Assembly: GCA_948567375.1 (NCBI GenBank)
Contig: OX419756.1
Location: 70,570,333-70,634,332, forward strand
Origin: Lunularia cruciata
Lineage: Eukaryota > Streptophyta > Marchantiopsida > Lunulariales > Lunulariaceae
Length of the DNA stretch: 64,000 nucleotides
Direction of reading: 5' to 3'
Below, piece by piece: positions 1 to 11,364 of this stretch; position 1 is the stretch's first letter; each line of letters begins with the position of its first letter. Under the pieces are notes generated by a model that was not told the DNA's origin, did no database searches, and worked only from the letters and a program-made list of their open reading frames with translations. The position numbers and the translations under genes were made by a program.

Positions 1-431
1 ATTGTACCTTGGTCTACATATTGTGCCACAAATAATGACTCTGGAGTAAGCTATATGTATGCTTTACTCCAAAAATGTCCTAGCTCCTCATGAGCATGAC
101 AGACCAACTGTAGTCTTTGAGATGGAAGTGGTACTACTCTCACTCTACCATCCTCCCATGCACACAAAAGGTGCATACCCTCCAATCTGAACAGTATGGC
201 TTGCTGAAGAACATGATCTCTCTCCTTGGCCCCAACTGTGCCACCCACAACACCAATGCAAAGATAGTCCATCACTACAACGTCCCCATGAATGTCTTGC
301 TGAACTATACCAATATCTTCACTCTCTAGATCTATGACCTTAATAACTCCTCTTGTATACGCTGAGAGAGATACCACCAAAGCTTTAGAAAATATACACA
401 AAAAGGCTGATGCATGCCACCCTAGCACCAT
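1..431 (-). pseudogene. G1 integrase, N-terminal zinc-binding part
   Basis: The minus-strand reading from 431 downward ends in a segment with the pattern H-x-H-E-E-L-G-H-F (near 110-70). This is the first half of the gypsy integrase H2C2 zinc finger. Its Cys pair and the catalytic core lie beyond the left edge. The matching stretch of G2 (about 54240-54660) has the same context and does continue into an integrase core. The part before the finger links RNase H to integrase. Confidence 0.65.
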
Positions 432-529
432 CTCCTCATCTGTCTCACCATGCCAACATGCTCCAGTCTGATCCTATTGGCTGGGACATGGGTTTCTACC
501 CAACCTATCTACATCACGGTTCACCATTC

Positions 530-1900
530 CAAGTTTGTGAACAACCATGAAATCATACTCTTGTAAAATCAAAGCCCATCGTGCAAGCTTCTTTGAAAGC
601 TTGTTGGACTATCAACCACTTCAGTGGCTGATGATCATTGATGAGAGTGAAGGGGTTACCAAATAGGTAACATCAGAAATGTGCTACTACCCAAACTGCT
701 ACCAAGCAGTCTCCCTCATATGAACTATACTTCATCTCCGCTGAATTGTTGGAGTGACGAGCATAGGCGACCATAAACTCCTTCTCCTCATCATCATCCT
801 GGGTGAGCACTTCTCCAAGTCCCAATCAGTATGAACCTGAAATGGTTGTCCTCTAATTGGTCTCCTCAAAATAGGAGAAGATGTCAACCTCTCCTTGAGC
901 TCTACAAAAGCTCTCTCATGCTCATCTCCCCAACACCACTCTTGTGTAAGCTTGGTCAGCTTTGTCAAGGCCTTGGCAATAGTACTAAATCCTCTAACAT
1001 AATGGTGATAGAATTTTGCCAACCCAAGGAATGCTCGCACTCTACTCACATCCATAGGCCAAGGAATACGTGTAATAGCCTCCACCTTGGTCTGTTGAAC
1101 ACCAAGTCCTCCGGGAGAGATAGTGTGACCCAAATACTCAACCTATTTGTGGAAGAACCTATACTTCTTAGGATGTAATTTGAGTCCATGAGATCTCAAC
1201 CTCTCAAACACCTCCAACAACTATCTCTCATGCTCCTCCATAGTAGTGCTATAGACTAAAATGTCATCAAGATAACACCAAGCAAAATCTAATCCAACTA
1301 GGATCCTATCCATGACCCTCTAGAACTCACCAAGAGCATTCTTTAACCCAAATGATAAGAACCTCCACTGATATAACACATCCTTGCCGTGAGGATCAAT
1401 AGCCCAAAATGTTGTCTTGGACCTATCATCCCCCTTGATCGGCAACTGATGATAATCCCACTCAAAGATCCAAAGTACTGAAGACCTTTGCATGCCCAAT
1501 CACATCAAAATCTCCTCCAATGTAGGCATGGCATACCAATCAGCCTTGGTCTGTTGGTTGATAGGATGGTAATCTCCACACATTTGCCTATCTGTGTAGT
1601 TGCCATGCATATCTTTCTTGGCTGGCATCATTGTTGTTGATGCATACTCTCCATGTGAAATCTCCACCAAACCAGCCTCAAAAAGGTCACTACTCTGGCT
1701 TTGAATCAATGTCCTCTCCATATCACTATATCAATAAGGACATCAAAAAACTTGTGTATTGCTAGTCAGCTCAATCTAAATACTAGGTCCCTTCAAAGCA
1801 CCCTAATCCTTCATACTAAAGGCAAAACAACTAGTGTGGCTCCTCAAGAACCTCCAAACCCTCTGTCTTTCCTCTCCAATAAGCTTGGGTCCAAGGTCTG
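530..1900 (-). pseudogene. G1 reverse transcriptase and RNase H, broken
   Basis: On the minus strand 1721-1500 encodes the RT fingers entry (MCGDYHPINQ, then a D-W-Y-A-M-P-T-L-E-E-like stretch). 1133-732 encodes the thumb/connection, including FLGLAKFYHHYVRGFS and the LTKLTQEWCWGDE block that precedes RNase H in gypsy elements. The palm between them (about 1500-1200) is broken by stops, and the YxDD box is not in one clean frame. The RNase H start (F-x-V-H-T-D) is followed by a frameshift near 820. G2 carries the same domains at 54912-56179, so the assignment is safe although the gene is dead. Confidence 0.85.
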
Positions 1901-3360
1901 GCTCCCAAGTATCCTCTGTAACTATCATAGGAGTGGAAGACATACTGACTGGCTACTACACTGGGCCCTTGGGAGCAATAGTGTCATGCTCTTGACCACT
2001 AGAGGTCCCAACCTTAGTGTGAAAACTCCTTCCACTCTAGCTAGAAGCTCCACACGTCCTCTAGCTGCATCTCAAGTGGACCAAGGGTGTAATCCAAGTA
2101 GCCTATGCTTACTTGGATGGACTCCAAGTAGACCACTCTCCCTAATAGCTACTAGTTGTGTCCCAAGAATACCATGTCCACTCGGTCCATTGCCCCAAGC
2201 ATGTGCCTGAATCGTCTCAATAGGCACAAGGCTCACAAGTATCCAAATGGTGATGCCTATCAAGTGCATCCTACACTGCTCTGCCAAGGCAAGGCTCACA
2301 ATATAGGTCAAACAATTTAGATCCATAGCCTAACCTAACATTTGACACTTGGATGCCTCTAATACTATTAGAATAGCAGTAATCCAATGCAAAAACCCAT
2401 TGCCCGCTCTCTCTCATTGGCATTGGGCTCCACTAACTACTATAACTGTGAGTCCCAAACAAGTCATGGTCCTCCCTCTCAAAAAGCATGAGAGCTCGGG
2501 AAACTCATGAATGTGGGAAATGTGGCTCTAGGCTGTCCAACTAGGTTCACCATTGCCATAGGTGACCTATCAGCCACTACCACTATCTGAGACTGCCACC
2601 CAACATCCAAAATATCATCAACAAGGATGTGGTCTTGTAGTTGAATCCCTTCATATGCACACTATAGAACCTCTCTAGGTAAGAGGTTTGTCTACCAAAG
2701 ATGAAGACAATGAACCCGTGATCCCACTCTGGCCACATCTAACAATATGGAAGGTCCCATCCAAGAATGGACCTAATGTGTACTCGCCACTATTTTGGTG
2801 CAGGAATCATTCATCAAAGGAATGTTCTCCAAAATGTAAGCTGGAGCAATAAACTGATGAACATGGAGATGTCATAGTATCTGTAATGTCTCCCAAAACA
2901 CACTAGAACAAGGATCCTAAAGACCCAAATCTCAACCAACACGTGTATGTCCCTAACATGGCCATCCAGAAATCACCAAGTGAACAGGCCCATGTTGCTC
3001 TAGATCATGCGCCCCTAGTAAGGAAATGTCTGCTGGTAAGGCCTTTTGGTAACCTCTAACTGCTGATATTGGTAATAACTCAGGATACTGGTAAGCCAAG
3101 TGTGCCACATGATGCCTAGCAGCCTAGCAATCTCATCTCGTCCACACATAAGTACCTCTATACTTGTATACCCGCCTATAATACCGCAACTAGTCCGGTG
3201 CTAATCTCACCACACAACTCCAATAGACATATCCACTCTACTAGATATTGCCAAGCAATGAGTGTGGTATCCAAAGGTGTCAAAGTAATTGACTCTAGAA
3301 GCTCATCCTCACACTCATCTCCCAATGGTATGAAGGCTCCACTCCAAGCCTATTGCACCA
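1900..3360 (-). pseudogene. G1 spacer between protease and RT
   Basis: No standard domain is recognisable. The minus-strand reading 2326-2072 contains GLLGVHPSKHRLLGLHPWST, an imperfect duplication of L-L-G-x-H-P. The same reading is present in G2 (56442-56251), so this stretch was probably coding in the family ancestor. The rest aligns with G2 at the DNA level (for instance 2530-3050 with 57476-58020) but is full of stops. Its function is unknown. Confidence 0.5.
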
Positions 3361-3361
3361 A

Positions 3362-4310
3362 CTAATTTGTATGTTGTTGCAATGCCTCCTTTGAACTCCA
3401 CAATGGAATATCCAAGGTGGATAGAACAATCCCACTTGTACTCCAAATCCGAGTGATCTTCTCAAGTACTAGAGTATCCTCTGCATGGGCGTTGCTCTCC
3501 AATAAATCACTAGGCCAAGTAACTACACCATTGAAAGTTGAAACTGATACTACCATGGTCCCAAACTGTAGTGAGCCAAGACTACCACTACTAAAGCATA
3601 CTGGTAGACGATATAACTGTCCCTCACCGGACTGCCCACCTGGTCTAAAGGAGGTTGTCTCCTCCCAATAGTCAATGCTGAAACCCATGGGGTATAATAT
3701 TGCTCCCCCAACTAGCACATCATATGACTCAGCTATTATTGCAATAGCCTGAGCTCTCACCATTGAGCTATCAATCAAATGACTGGGTTGAACCTAGACA
3801 ACAAGCTCCCCATATGTGATATATTGTGTCAAACCACCACCTAGAGATGTCTGGATCTGAAATGGACACCTCTCCACATTGGTCTTCTGTAACTCCAGAC
3901 CGACAACTGTAGCCTTCCCCAACATAAGAGGTTGCACACCAAAGTCTAACAAGACTCTCTATGGTGTATAGACCTTCCCTGAAGGTCCCAAAAAATAGAA
4001 GATCCCCTTTTGGTTATCCAATAGGACAACACCAGGTGTGAACCGTGCTCTCTCAAAAGCCGGTCTAGCTGGCAACTCCTTTAGTCTAGCCGCTGTTCCT
4101 TGCCATAAACCATTGGTCACTGAATGGATCCCATGCTCCTCAACCAAGTTAGCTCCACTACCAACCACCACTACTCTAGTAGTAGGAACCGCTGTTGCGG
4201 GGAACGTTTGGTCTTGAGAGTGCGCCGAGCACATGGCTGCTTGTGCTTAGTTTTCCTTACTGTCTTTCTTTTGGATTTTCCCGCAGACTGACATTCCTTA
4301 CCTACTCCTA
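3362..4310 (-). pseudogene. G1 retropepsin-like aspartic protease, broken
   Basis: 4234-3959 (minus) carries a basic linker and then a segment ending in GPSGKVYTP. After a stop the frame resumes with a V-L-L-D-F-G-V-Q-P-like sequence near 3950, where a D-[ST]-G active site would be expected. 3778-3362 then reads ESYDVLVGGAILYPMGFSID, typical of the second half of retroviral-type proteases. The active-site Ser or Thr appears lost (D-F-G) and two stops interrupt the domain. Assignment rests on position between gag and RT plus these motifs. Confidence 0.55.
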
Positions 4311-4990
4311 GATTGTTGGGAATTTATCTCTATGAACTTGTTGTTTCAGTTTCCCTGAGGTTGACTCACCCTGAAGGTTTTGTGTTATCCTCGACTTTCG
4401 TAAAACCAATCTTGTCATGCAAGGCTGGTGTTATGGTTTCTACCTCTGCCTGGTCTCATATCCTATTTTCTGTCAGGTTCAAGCTATGGTTTGGGACCTG
4501 GCAGTTCATAGACCTAGGTCCGGTGGCACTTTGATAAAATAAAATAAAAAACAACTGAGTGATCTAACTGAACATAAATCCGGCACTCAGATCATTTAAT
4601 TATGCTTTCACCTGGACCAGACTAAGAGCTCCTAGAATGGAGTTTCCTCAACTCTAGTCACAATTCATAACACAAATCCGCTTCCAAGACTCATCATTCA
4701 TAAGAATTCCAAAAACAAAGTTCACAAGGTTGGATAAGTCAAATAGTTCTAGTCAAGGCAATGCCTGCCCCTAAGGTTGCAACTGCTCATCAACTCAGCC
4801 GGCACTTCACATATACTTTGTCCGACAGCAGACAAGGCAACTCACCCTCCAAACCTCTTCATTCTCCTATGCCTTGTTTTGCAGATCAGATTCACTCCAT
4901 TCAGACAGGCCAACCAACTTCAAATATTTTCTTGCCCTTGCTTCAGATGAACTTATCCACTTCTTCTTCCTGACTTTGGGAGATATACTT
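4311..4990. other. G1 internal non-coding stretch
   Basis: No coding signal is recognisable on either strand. It lies between the protease and the minisatellite. Its minus-strand right part encodes a lysine/arginine-rich run next to the protease start, which may be the original linker. The remainder may belong to foreign DNA captured together with the minisatellite. Confidence 0.4.
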
Positions 4991-5029
4991 TAGCAACTTT
5001 TGCAGCAAATCCCCTTCAGACTCAAATTT

Positions 5030-6175
5030 CGAAATAGCATCTCCTGGTCCAAGCATGGCCCTAAGGCATCTCCAAAATCCTTCAGCCCTGCAAGACTCCC
5101 CTCACATTTCAAAAATTTCTCTCCTGGTCCAAAACACAGCCCTAAGGCATCTCCAAAACCCTTCAGCCCTTCAAGACTCCCTTCATATTTTGAAATTTCT
5201 GTCCTGGTCCAAAACACAGCCCGCAGGCATCTCCAAAAGCCTTCAGCCTTCAAGACTCCCTTCACATTTCAAAATTTCTGTCCTGGTCCAAAACACAGCC
5301 CTCATGCATCTCCAAAAGCCTTCAGCCCTTCAAGACTCCTCTCACATTTTGGAAAGTTCTCTCCTGGTCCAAGCACAGCCCTGCCCTCTCACATTTCGAA
5401 ATTCATCTCCTGGTCCAAGCACAGCCCTGCACTCTCACATTTCGAAATTTACTCTCCTGGTCCAAGCACAGCCCTGCACTCTCACTTTTTGAAAATTCCT
5501 CTCCTGGTCCAAGCACAGCCCTGCACTCTCACATTTTGAAATTTACTCTCATGGTCCAAGCATAGCTCTGCACTCTCACTTTACAAAAATTCCTCTCCTG
5601 GTCCAAGCACAGCCCTGCACTCTCACATTTTGAAATTCCTCTCCTGGTCCAAGCACAGCCCTGCACTCTCACATTTCAAAAATTCCTCTCTTGGTCCAAG
5701 CACAGCCTTGCACTCTCACATTTTGAAATTTACTCTCCTGGTCCAAGCACAGCCCTGCACTCTCACTTTTTGAAAATTCCTCTCCTGGTCCAAGCACAGC
5801 CCTGCACTCTCACATTTTGAAATTTACTCTCTTGGTCCAAGCATAGCCCTGCACTCTCACTTTTCAAAAATTCCTCTCCTGGTCCAAGCACAACCCTGCC
5901 CTCTCACATTTTGAAATTCATCTCCTGGTCCAAGCACAGCCCTGCACTCTCACATTTCGAAATTTCCTCTCCTGGTCCAAACATAGCCCTGCACTCTCAC
6001 ATTTCAAAATTTCCTCTCCTGGTCCAAGCACAGCCCTGCACTCTCACTTTTTGAAAATTCCTCTCCTGGTCCAAGCACAGCCCTGCACTCTCACATTTCG
6101 AAATTCATCTCCTGGTCCAAGCACAACCCTGCACTCTCACATTTCAAAATTCCTCTCCTGGTCCAGCACTTTCAA
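5030..6175. repeat. Minisatellite, about 22 units of roughly 47-80 bp
   Basis: The plus strand repeats a unit built on TCCTGGTCCAAGCACAGCCC followed by TGCACTCTCACATTT and a variable A/T-rich joint. Units start near 5043, 5104, 5204, 5282, 5363, 5408, 5456, 5505, 5552, 5597, 5642, 5690, 5737, 5784, 5832, 5880, 5926, 5970, 6020, 6068, 6112 and 6158. The first few are longer (60-100 bp, with AAGGCATCTCCAAAA) and the rest are 44-49 bp. Long open frames here (for example 5000-5539, plus) are products of the repeat and not genes. Confidence 0.95.
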
Positions 6176-6400
6176 GCCCCTTACTTCCTGCAAAATTTTC
6201 CTTCATGAACACCTTCTGCCCTGAAATCTCCAGTCCTAACAGACCTGCAAAAATCTCCTTCACCTGGTCCTGCACTTTCAAGCCCCTTCTGTCCTGCGAA
6301 AATTTCCTTCATGAACACCTTCTGCCTTGAAATCTCCAGTCCTAACAGACCTGCAAAAATCTCCTTCACCTGGTCCTGCACCTTCAAGCCCTTTCTGTCC
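6160..6400. repeat. Two tandem copies of a 110-bp unit
   Basis: A unit running from CCTGGTCC-(T)GCACTTTCAAGCCCC through CCTTCATGAACACCTTCTGC to CAGACCTGCAAAAATCTCC occurs twice in tandem (about 6155-6265 and 6266-6376), with the start of a third copy near 6370. It begins with the same CTGGTCC core as the minisatellite next to it, so it seems to be a longer higher-order variant of the same array. Confidence 0.85.
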
Positions 6401-6477
6401 AACTCAAAATTTCCTTCTCCTGATTTTGTTCATTCCTTCAAGAAGAAACCTTTCTCTCCCCTACACTCTCAAGCCCT

Positions 6478-6700
6478 CTTGTCCAACTCGAAAATTTCTC
6501 TCCTATGTGTGTTCCTCTGTCCCAACCCTCCAGCTTCTCGAGAGATTCCTCTCCTGCCAAACCCCCTCCTGTCCAACTCGAAAAATCCTCTCTTGCACAT
6601 TGTTCCTCAGTCCAAACCCTCCAGCTTCTCAAGAATTTTTCCTCCTGCCAAACCCCCTCCTGTCCAACTCAAAAATTTTTTGTCCTGTGTGTCTTCCTCT
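6478..6700. repeat. About two copies of a roughly 95-110-bp unit
   Basis: TGTCCAACTCGAAAA occurs near 6480, 6572 and, with one change, 6661. Each occurrence is followed by CTCTCCT or similar, and the intervals contain AACCCTCCAGCTTCTC and TCCTGCCAAACCCCCTCC. It is a third tandem repeat in the same captured stretch, with a different core. The pyrimidine-rich region 6700-6890 beyond it shows no clear repeat or gene. Confidence 0.8.
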
Positions 6701-6976
6701 GTCCCACTTTTTCTTTCTTTCCAAAAACCCTACTCCCTTCTTCTCACAAAAATTTCTGCCACTTCTCTCGAAATCCTCTGCAAATTTCCCTCTCAAAATC
6801 TTTTGGCATTTTCTGAAAACCCTCAGCCCTTCTCTGTCTCCTCACTTTCTCCCAAAACAAGGTAGCAAAACCACACCCGAGACATATTATCATAAATCCA
6901 TGTTCCTTACAACAAATAAAAAAGAAAAGAAAATTTATCACACCAAAAGCCTCAAGGGTACACGTGGGCTATTTCC

Positions 6977-9129
6977 CTATGACACCGCATCATCCCTACT
7001 CTCACAAAGCATGTCAACCAACCAAAACACTGGGGTTGGATCAACTCCCAATGTAAACATGTCATTGATTGAAAACAAAGGGCACCGCATAATCAGCTGA
7101 GCCATCCCCAACATCATACTAGACTCAATTTGTGTAGTAGTAGGTGGTTGACTAGTAGGTAGTCCATCATGCACTCCATCACCACCTACCACACCGACAT
7201 TGGGATGTCTAGGAACCATGGATGTTGTTTGCAATGCCTCAGATAGAGTGAAAGATTGGGGAAGTCTGACCTATCTCCCAACCTCTCCTCTCTATGGGTC
7301 CAACTCCATGGATGCTCCTCTAGGCTTTGGAGCACATACTGCACTCCTAGTCATTACTGTAGATGCATCCACCTGTGCTGCTTTGCACATGAAGTCCAAA
7401 GCATCTTTGTCACCAACATATGAGGTGGAAGCCTTAGCACCCAAATCTAATCTCCTCTGAGCAATGGCCATATTAGCCAATCTTTGCTCCAACTGCTCAA
7501 TTCAAGTAGCCATAGCTGTATTAGAAGTAAGGGCAGGTACTGCACTCCTACTAGGTGTAGATCCTCTACCACCTCCTTGCTTCCATGAACTAGAGCTCCC
7601 CTACTACCTGCCATAATAGCCCTACCACTCCGTAATTCCGGATGTAGGTCAAAACATTGGTCACTAGTGTAACCAAATTTGTAGCAGTGCTCACACTACC
7701 TCTGTGCTGGCTGTGATGCACCAAAGGTATCAGGTCCACTGCCTTGAGTACACTCTATCCTATGGTGAGGTCCACCACAAGTCCAGCAAGCAACTCCACT
7801 ACTCACTGGCTGCTACTGACTCAAAAATGAAGGTAAGGGTCTAGCTCCACTAGGCCCTCCACTTGCTCCATAGGATTTGGGCTGTCCATCCTATCCTCAA
7901 AAACCAACTGGGCGTGGTGCACTCTACTGCACTCTAGAAGAGGTAATAGTTGTGGATGAGGTCTCCCTACCAAATCTAGATGTCACCACTCTCTCCTCCA
8001 CCATGTTGAGCTCAATACACTCAGCCAAATCAAAGACCACTGCCAAAGTAGGCTAAGTAGCCTATAACAATGTAGCATCACAAACTCTATGTCACAACTC
8101 CATGTCCAATATACCATACCAAAACTAGACTGCTTGGGCCTCAATAACTCCCTGAGTGAAATTGATCAGCCGCCTCATGCAAGTGTATGCCTTGTGTAGG
8201 CTCTCTCCAACCTTCCACTGGAGCTCTTGCAAGCTCCTCAACTTGTCAATCCGCACTCCTTGGTAGTTCTGCCTCAAACATTGGAAGAACTCCACTATGG
8301 GGTTAAATCTCGATACCACACCACCTCTTGCAATGGCACCTCCACTTGTGGTAACACTATCTCTAGCTAGTGCACCTCCACTAGCTCCATCAACACTACT
8401 TGAGCTAGAACACATGGGTACAGCCGATCTACTCCTAGCAACCAAGCCTGAAGTGATAGAGACATAGTTTGGAGACCAATACTATCTCCATAACTCAATC
8501 TCCTTCAAATGAGCTCTCCTGAACTCATGGTAGTCATCCATCAGTGGACCCTCTAAATGCTAAGACAACCCCTTCTATGCCATGAAGTGTGTAAACAAAG
8601 TCGGGTTCTGCATCTACTACAGATCACATCAACTATCAAACTCCTAGATGAAGTCATCTAACTCAATGGTACCCACTGTACTAGAGTAACGCCTAGGGCC
8701 TTTGGTGGCCCCATAAATCTCATCCATACAACAACACAACAACGGTGCGGACACGCCAAGTGCACTCTCAACTGAATTAGCTCTTGTGTCAAACTCAAAC
8801 TTAGAGTCAATCTTCTCCCTCATTGGGACTTGAGATACAGGCTGATATTGAGTACCACTCCAAGTAAACCCACTACGTACTATAGGTCTAACTCCTCTAG
8901 AATTCCCAACGAACTCTGTCGTGACAAAGTAACCGCAAATTGGAACCACCAAATGCAACCACAAACCGCAATTGCAAGTACCCCACCAAGTGCCAACACC
9001 ACCAAGTACCAACACCAACCAAACACCACAAAGTGCCAAAACTAATGGAACACTATCCACTAATGTAACTCTAACTAAGACAACTACATTAGGGGCAAGG
9101 ACAACTTGTAACCTACCGTCACAACACAT
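6977..9129 (-). pseudogene. G1 gag, degenerate
   Basis: The minus-strand fragments 9129-8644, 8445-8125, 7492-7292 and 7234-6977 line up in order with the almost open gag of G3 (62113-64000). Shared landmarks are TTEF, SGFTxSG, YQPVSQVP, ESALGVSAPLL, the capsid-like QNYQGVR and KLRSLQE, and the C-terminal QTTSMVPR. Many stops lie between the fragments (for instance 8640-8450 and 8120-7500). The zinc-knuckle region falls near 7850-7650 and is corrupted. As in G3, a TGA follows the codons for P-V-G-F (near 7904). Confidence 0.85.
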
Positions 9130-9373
9130 ATTCTCACGGTCTATAGGTCATTACTTCCTTTATCACTAGAGAGAAACAAAGATAGTATGACTGGTCATCA
9201 CTCTAGCCTCACTACCAAGAGCACACCAGAGCACCAACGCTCAAAAGCCAAAGCACCTCATACAAACACGGTGCACAAATAGGAAGCAAAGAATGGAGGG
9301 GGTCCAATTACAAGAATGCTAGACAACAACCCTCCATCTCATAAATCAACATAGGATTGACTCTGCTACCATT

Positions 9374-10306
9374 TGGCATTTGATATAATCGGAGTACCTA
9401 TCTACTTCTTGAGCTACAAGGATCACCGAGGATCGGATCAAAGTTCTTCTCGCCAAAATCTGACATAATTTCCTTCACAAAATCTGACATAAATCTGACA
9501 TAAATTTGACATAAAACTCTAAAATTGGCTGACCACTAAATCCTCTACTAACTCTTCACTTGAGCCAAACTGGAAAAATGGGTTTTGTCTAATCTTCAAT
9601 TTGTGAGGATTTGCTCCCAACTCCACCTTTAATTTTAGTTTTTGAGCTCAACTCGCAACAAATTGGTCCTAAGCTCAAAATCACAACTACCGCTTCTTCC
9701 CTGGCTCCAAATTTTGCTAGCACTTTTGCACACACACACACACACTCTCTCAAGGAAATCTGAACTACTTGATTGAGACACCATGATCCACCAAGCTTGG
9801 AGATACCACCAACACTCGCAGTTCCTGCACCCAAATCCCCCCTGACTCACTTCTTTGATGTAATCATATCGTTTATCACTCAAATCAATCAAACTCAAAT
9901 CAATACTTGATTTGATCCTCAACAACTTGCCAACAACAAGGCATTGATTACAGTCAAGCCACACCTACTCTAGCTAAGAGACTCCAAGTGACGCTCACCG
10001 GCTTTTTGTCCACTTTAGCCAAGAACTCAAAGGCTCAACATCATAGAAATGAGCTCTTTGGAGCTGCACTTCTAGTGTATACTCCTGATTTTGACCTAGG
10101 TCTCATCCCAATGGTCCCGTTGATGGCACACCTGATGGTGCAAATGGTGCAAGTGACCGTGGGCCCCACCATGAAGTTAGTACTCTAAACACAAAATCTG
10201 ACCGTTGGAAAATAGTCTATGAGTAATTGCCAAAATGCTTCTAACTACCATCACTGGAACTCTAGTGTCCAAGCAATCTAGATGTGACATTACAAATGGT
10301 GTGACA
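9374..10306 (-). repeat. G1 5' LTR (about 933 bp)
   Basis: On the minus strand it begins TGTCACACCATTTGTAATG (from 10306) and ends ..AAATGCCA (9374). Two bases further the sequence TGGTAGCAGAGTC is a primer-binding-site-like motif. It is clearly related to the LTRs at 15865-16784 (minus) and 60471-61747 (plus). The outer side joins the integrase of D1. The LTR edges are deduced from the TG..CA ends, the PBS-like motif and the end of similarity among copies. Confidence 0.8.
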
Positions 10307-10319
10307 AGGTAGGAAGATC

Positions 10320-11345
10320 AAAGTGAGTAGGTAAGGTAGACTAAATACCATATACCAAATGAAATGGAGAATATCTTATGGATGTCTTTATGGCTATTTT
10401 ATACGCCCACAAAATTGCATGTATCTTCTTGTCCCAATGATGTTTAGCCTCTTCCATTTTTGCATTTTTGGTCAACATCATGCACAAGGTTTGATTGGTT
10501 CTCTCTCCCAATACATTGGAATTTGGCTTATATGATGTAGTTATCTATGTATGATAAAGAAATAATGTAGCATGGTTGTAGTGATGCTCCTTGTAAACTC
10601 TTCTCTTCTATCAAAAATTAACTCCAAAGGGCACTGAGATCTAGTGATAATGCATTTCATAAAGAAATCTACCAACTTCATCTTCATTCTTGTTCCTCAA
10701 TGGTCTAGCCTTGACCCACTTTGGTAAGGTAGTCAGTAACTACCGCATTGTATTGATTGTTCTTTGGAGTTCTATTGAGAGGACCTAAAAAGTCAATTCA
10801 TCACTTCTCAAAAGGTCCTAGTAATGGAAATGATCTAACAAGGAGAGTGGAAATAGAATTTCTAGCAAAAGCTTGACAAATTGACAAGTTTTGCAATAAT
10901 CAAGATAATCTTTGAATATCCTCCTCCAATGGTAACCCACATCTAGAATCTTGAAATTAGTCACTTTTCCTACAAAGTGTCCACACACTAAACCTTCATG
11001 AAACTCCTTTATGAGTAGGATAGACTCTTCCTTACCCACTGCTCTTTGAAGTAGACCATATGCTCTTGGGTGAAAAAGAATGTACTCCACAATTATATAA
11101 GGTTTAGATCTTGCTGCAAGGGCCTTCCTCTTCCTAGCATGCATCCCTTCTAGATAATTACCTCTTGTAACAAAGTCTACAATCTCCTTGTACTCCATTG
11201 GAACTTCTTGAGTGATTGAGATTGTCATGAGCTCCTCATCCAAGAAAGAATCATCCACTAGTTCAACTCCATCATGATCATAGGCCTCAAAAAAAATCAG
11301 CATTTGCATGTTTTCTCCTTGGCCTATCCTCAATGGTGTAGTCAT
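10320..11345 (-). pseudogene. D1 integrase, broken
   Basis: 11345-10818 (minus) contains the H2C2 zinc-binding domain: H-E-G-L-V-C-G-H-F, then D-Y-C-K-T-C about 35 residues later. After stops and frameshifts the C-terminal half of the core is readable near 10560-10330 (SNVLGERTNQTLCMML, then YSPFHLVYG), where the catalytic Glu sits in G-E-R-T-N. The first two catalytic Asp residues are not in a clean frame. The domain ends at the G1 insertion point. Confidence 0.75.
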
Positions 11346-11364
11346 ACTTAGACAAGAGTATCAT

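Larger units (their letters stand above)
1..10306 (-). mobile_element. G1: Ty3/gypsy LTR retrotransposon, degenerate, cut by the left window edge
   Basis: Read on the minus strand the order is 5' LTR (10306-9374), leader, gag (9129-6977), an unusual repeat-rich stretch (about 6980-4310), protease (about 4300-3360), spacer (about 3360-1900), RT (about 1900-1200), RNase H (about 1133-530) and the start of integrase (431-1). RT, then RNase H, then integrase is the Ty3/gypsy order. Every domain carries stops and frameshifts, so the copy is dead. Its gag matches G3 (62113-64000) and its pol matches G2 (53440-58022), so the three belong to one family. The 5' LTR abuts the integrase of another gypsy element (D1), so G1 inserted into D1. 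The 3' LTR is outside the window. Confidence 0.85.

Noticed and set aside
5000-5539. Open frames of 179 and 145 codons on the plus strand
   Set aside because: They are translations of the minisatellite unit in two frames, with no start context or homology.
5030-6175. CRISPR-like array
   Set aside because: The units are variable in length, have no constant repeat with unique spacers, and lie in a plant nuclear retroelement.
6311-7100. Open frames of 184 and 257 codons on the plus strand
   Set aside because: They run antisense to the retroelement through C/T-rich repeat DNA and overlap each other in different frames; composition, not selection, explains them.
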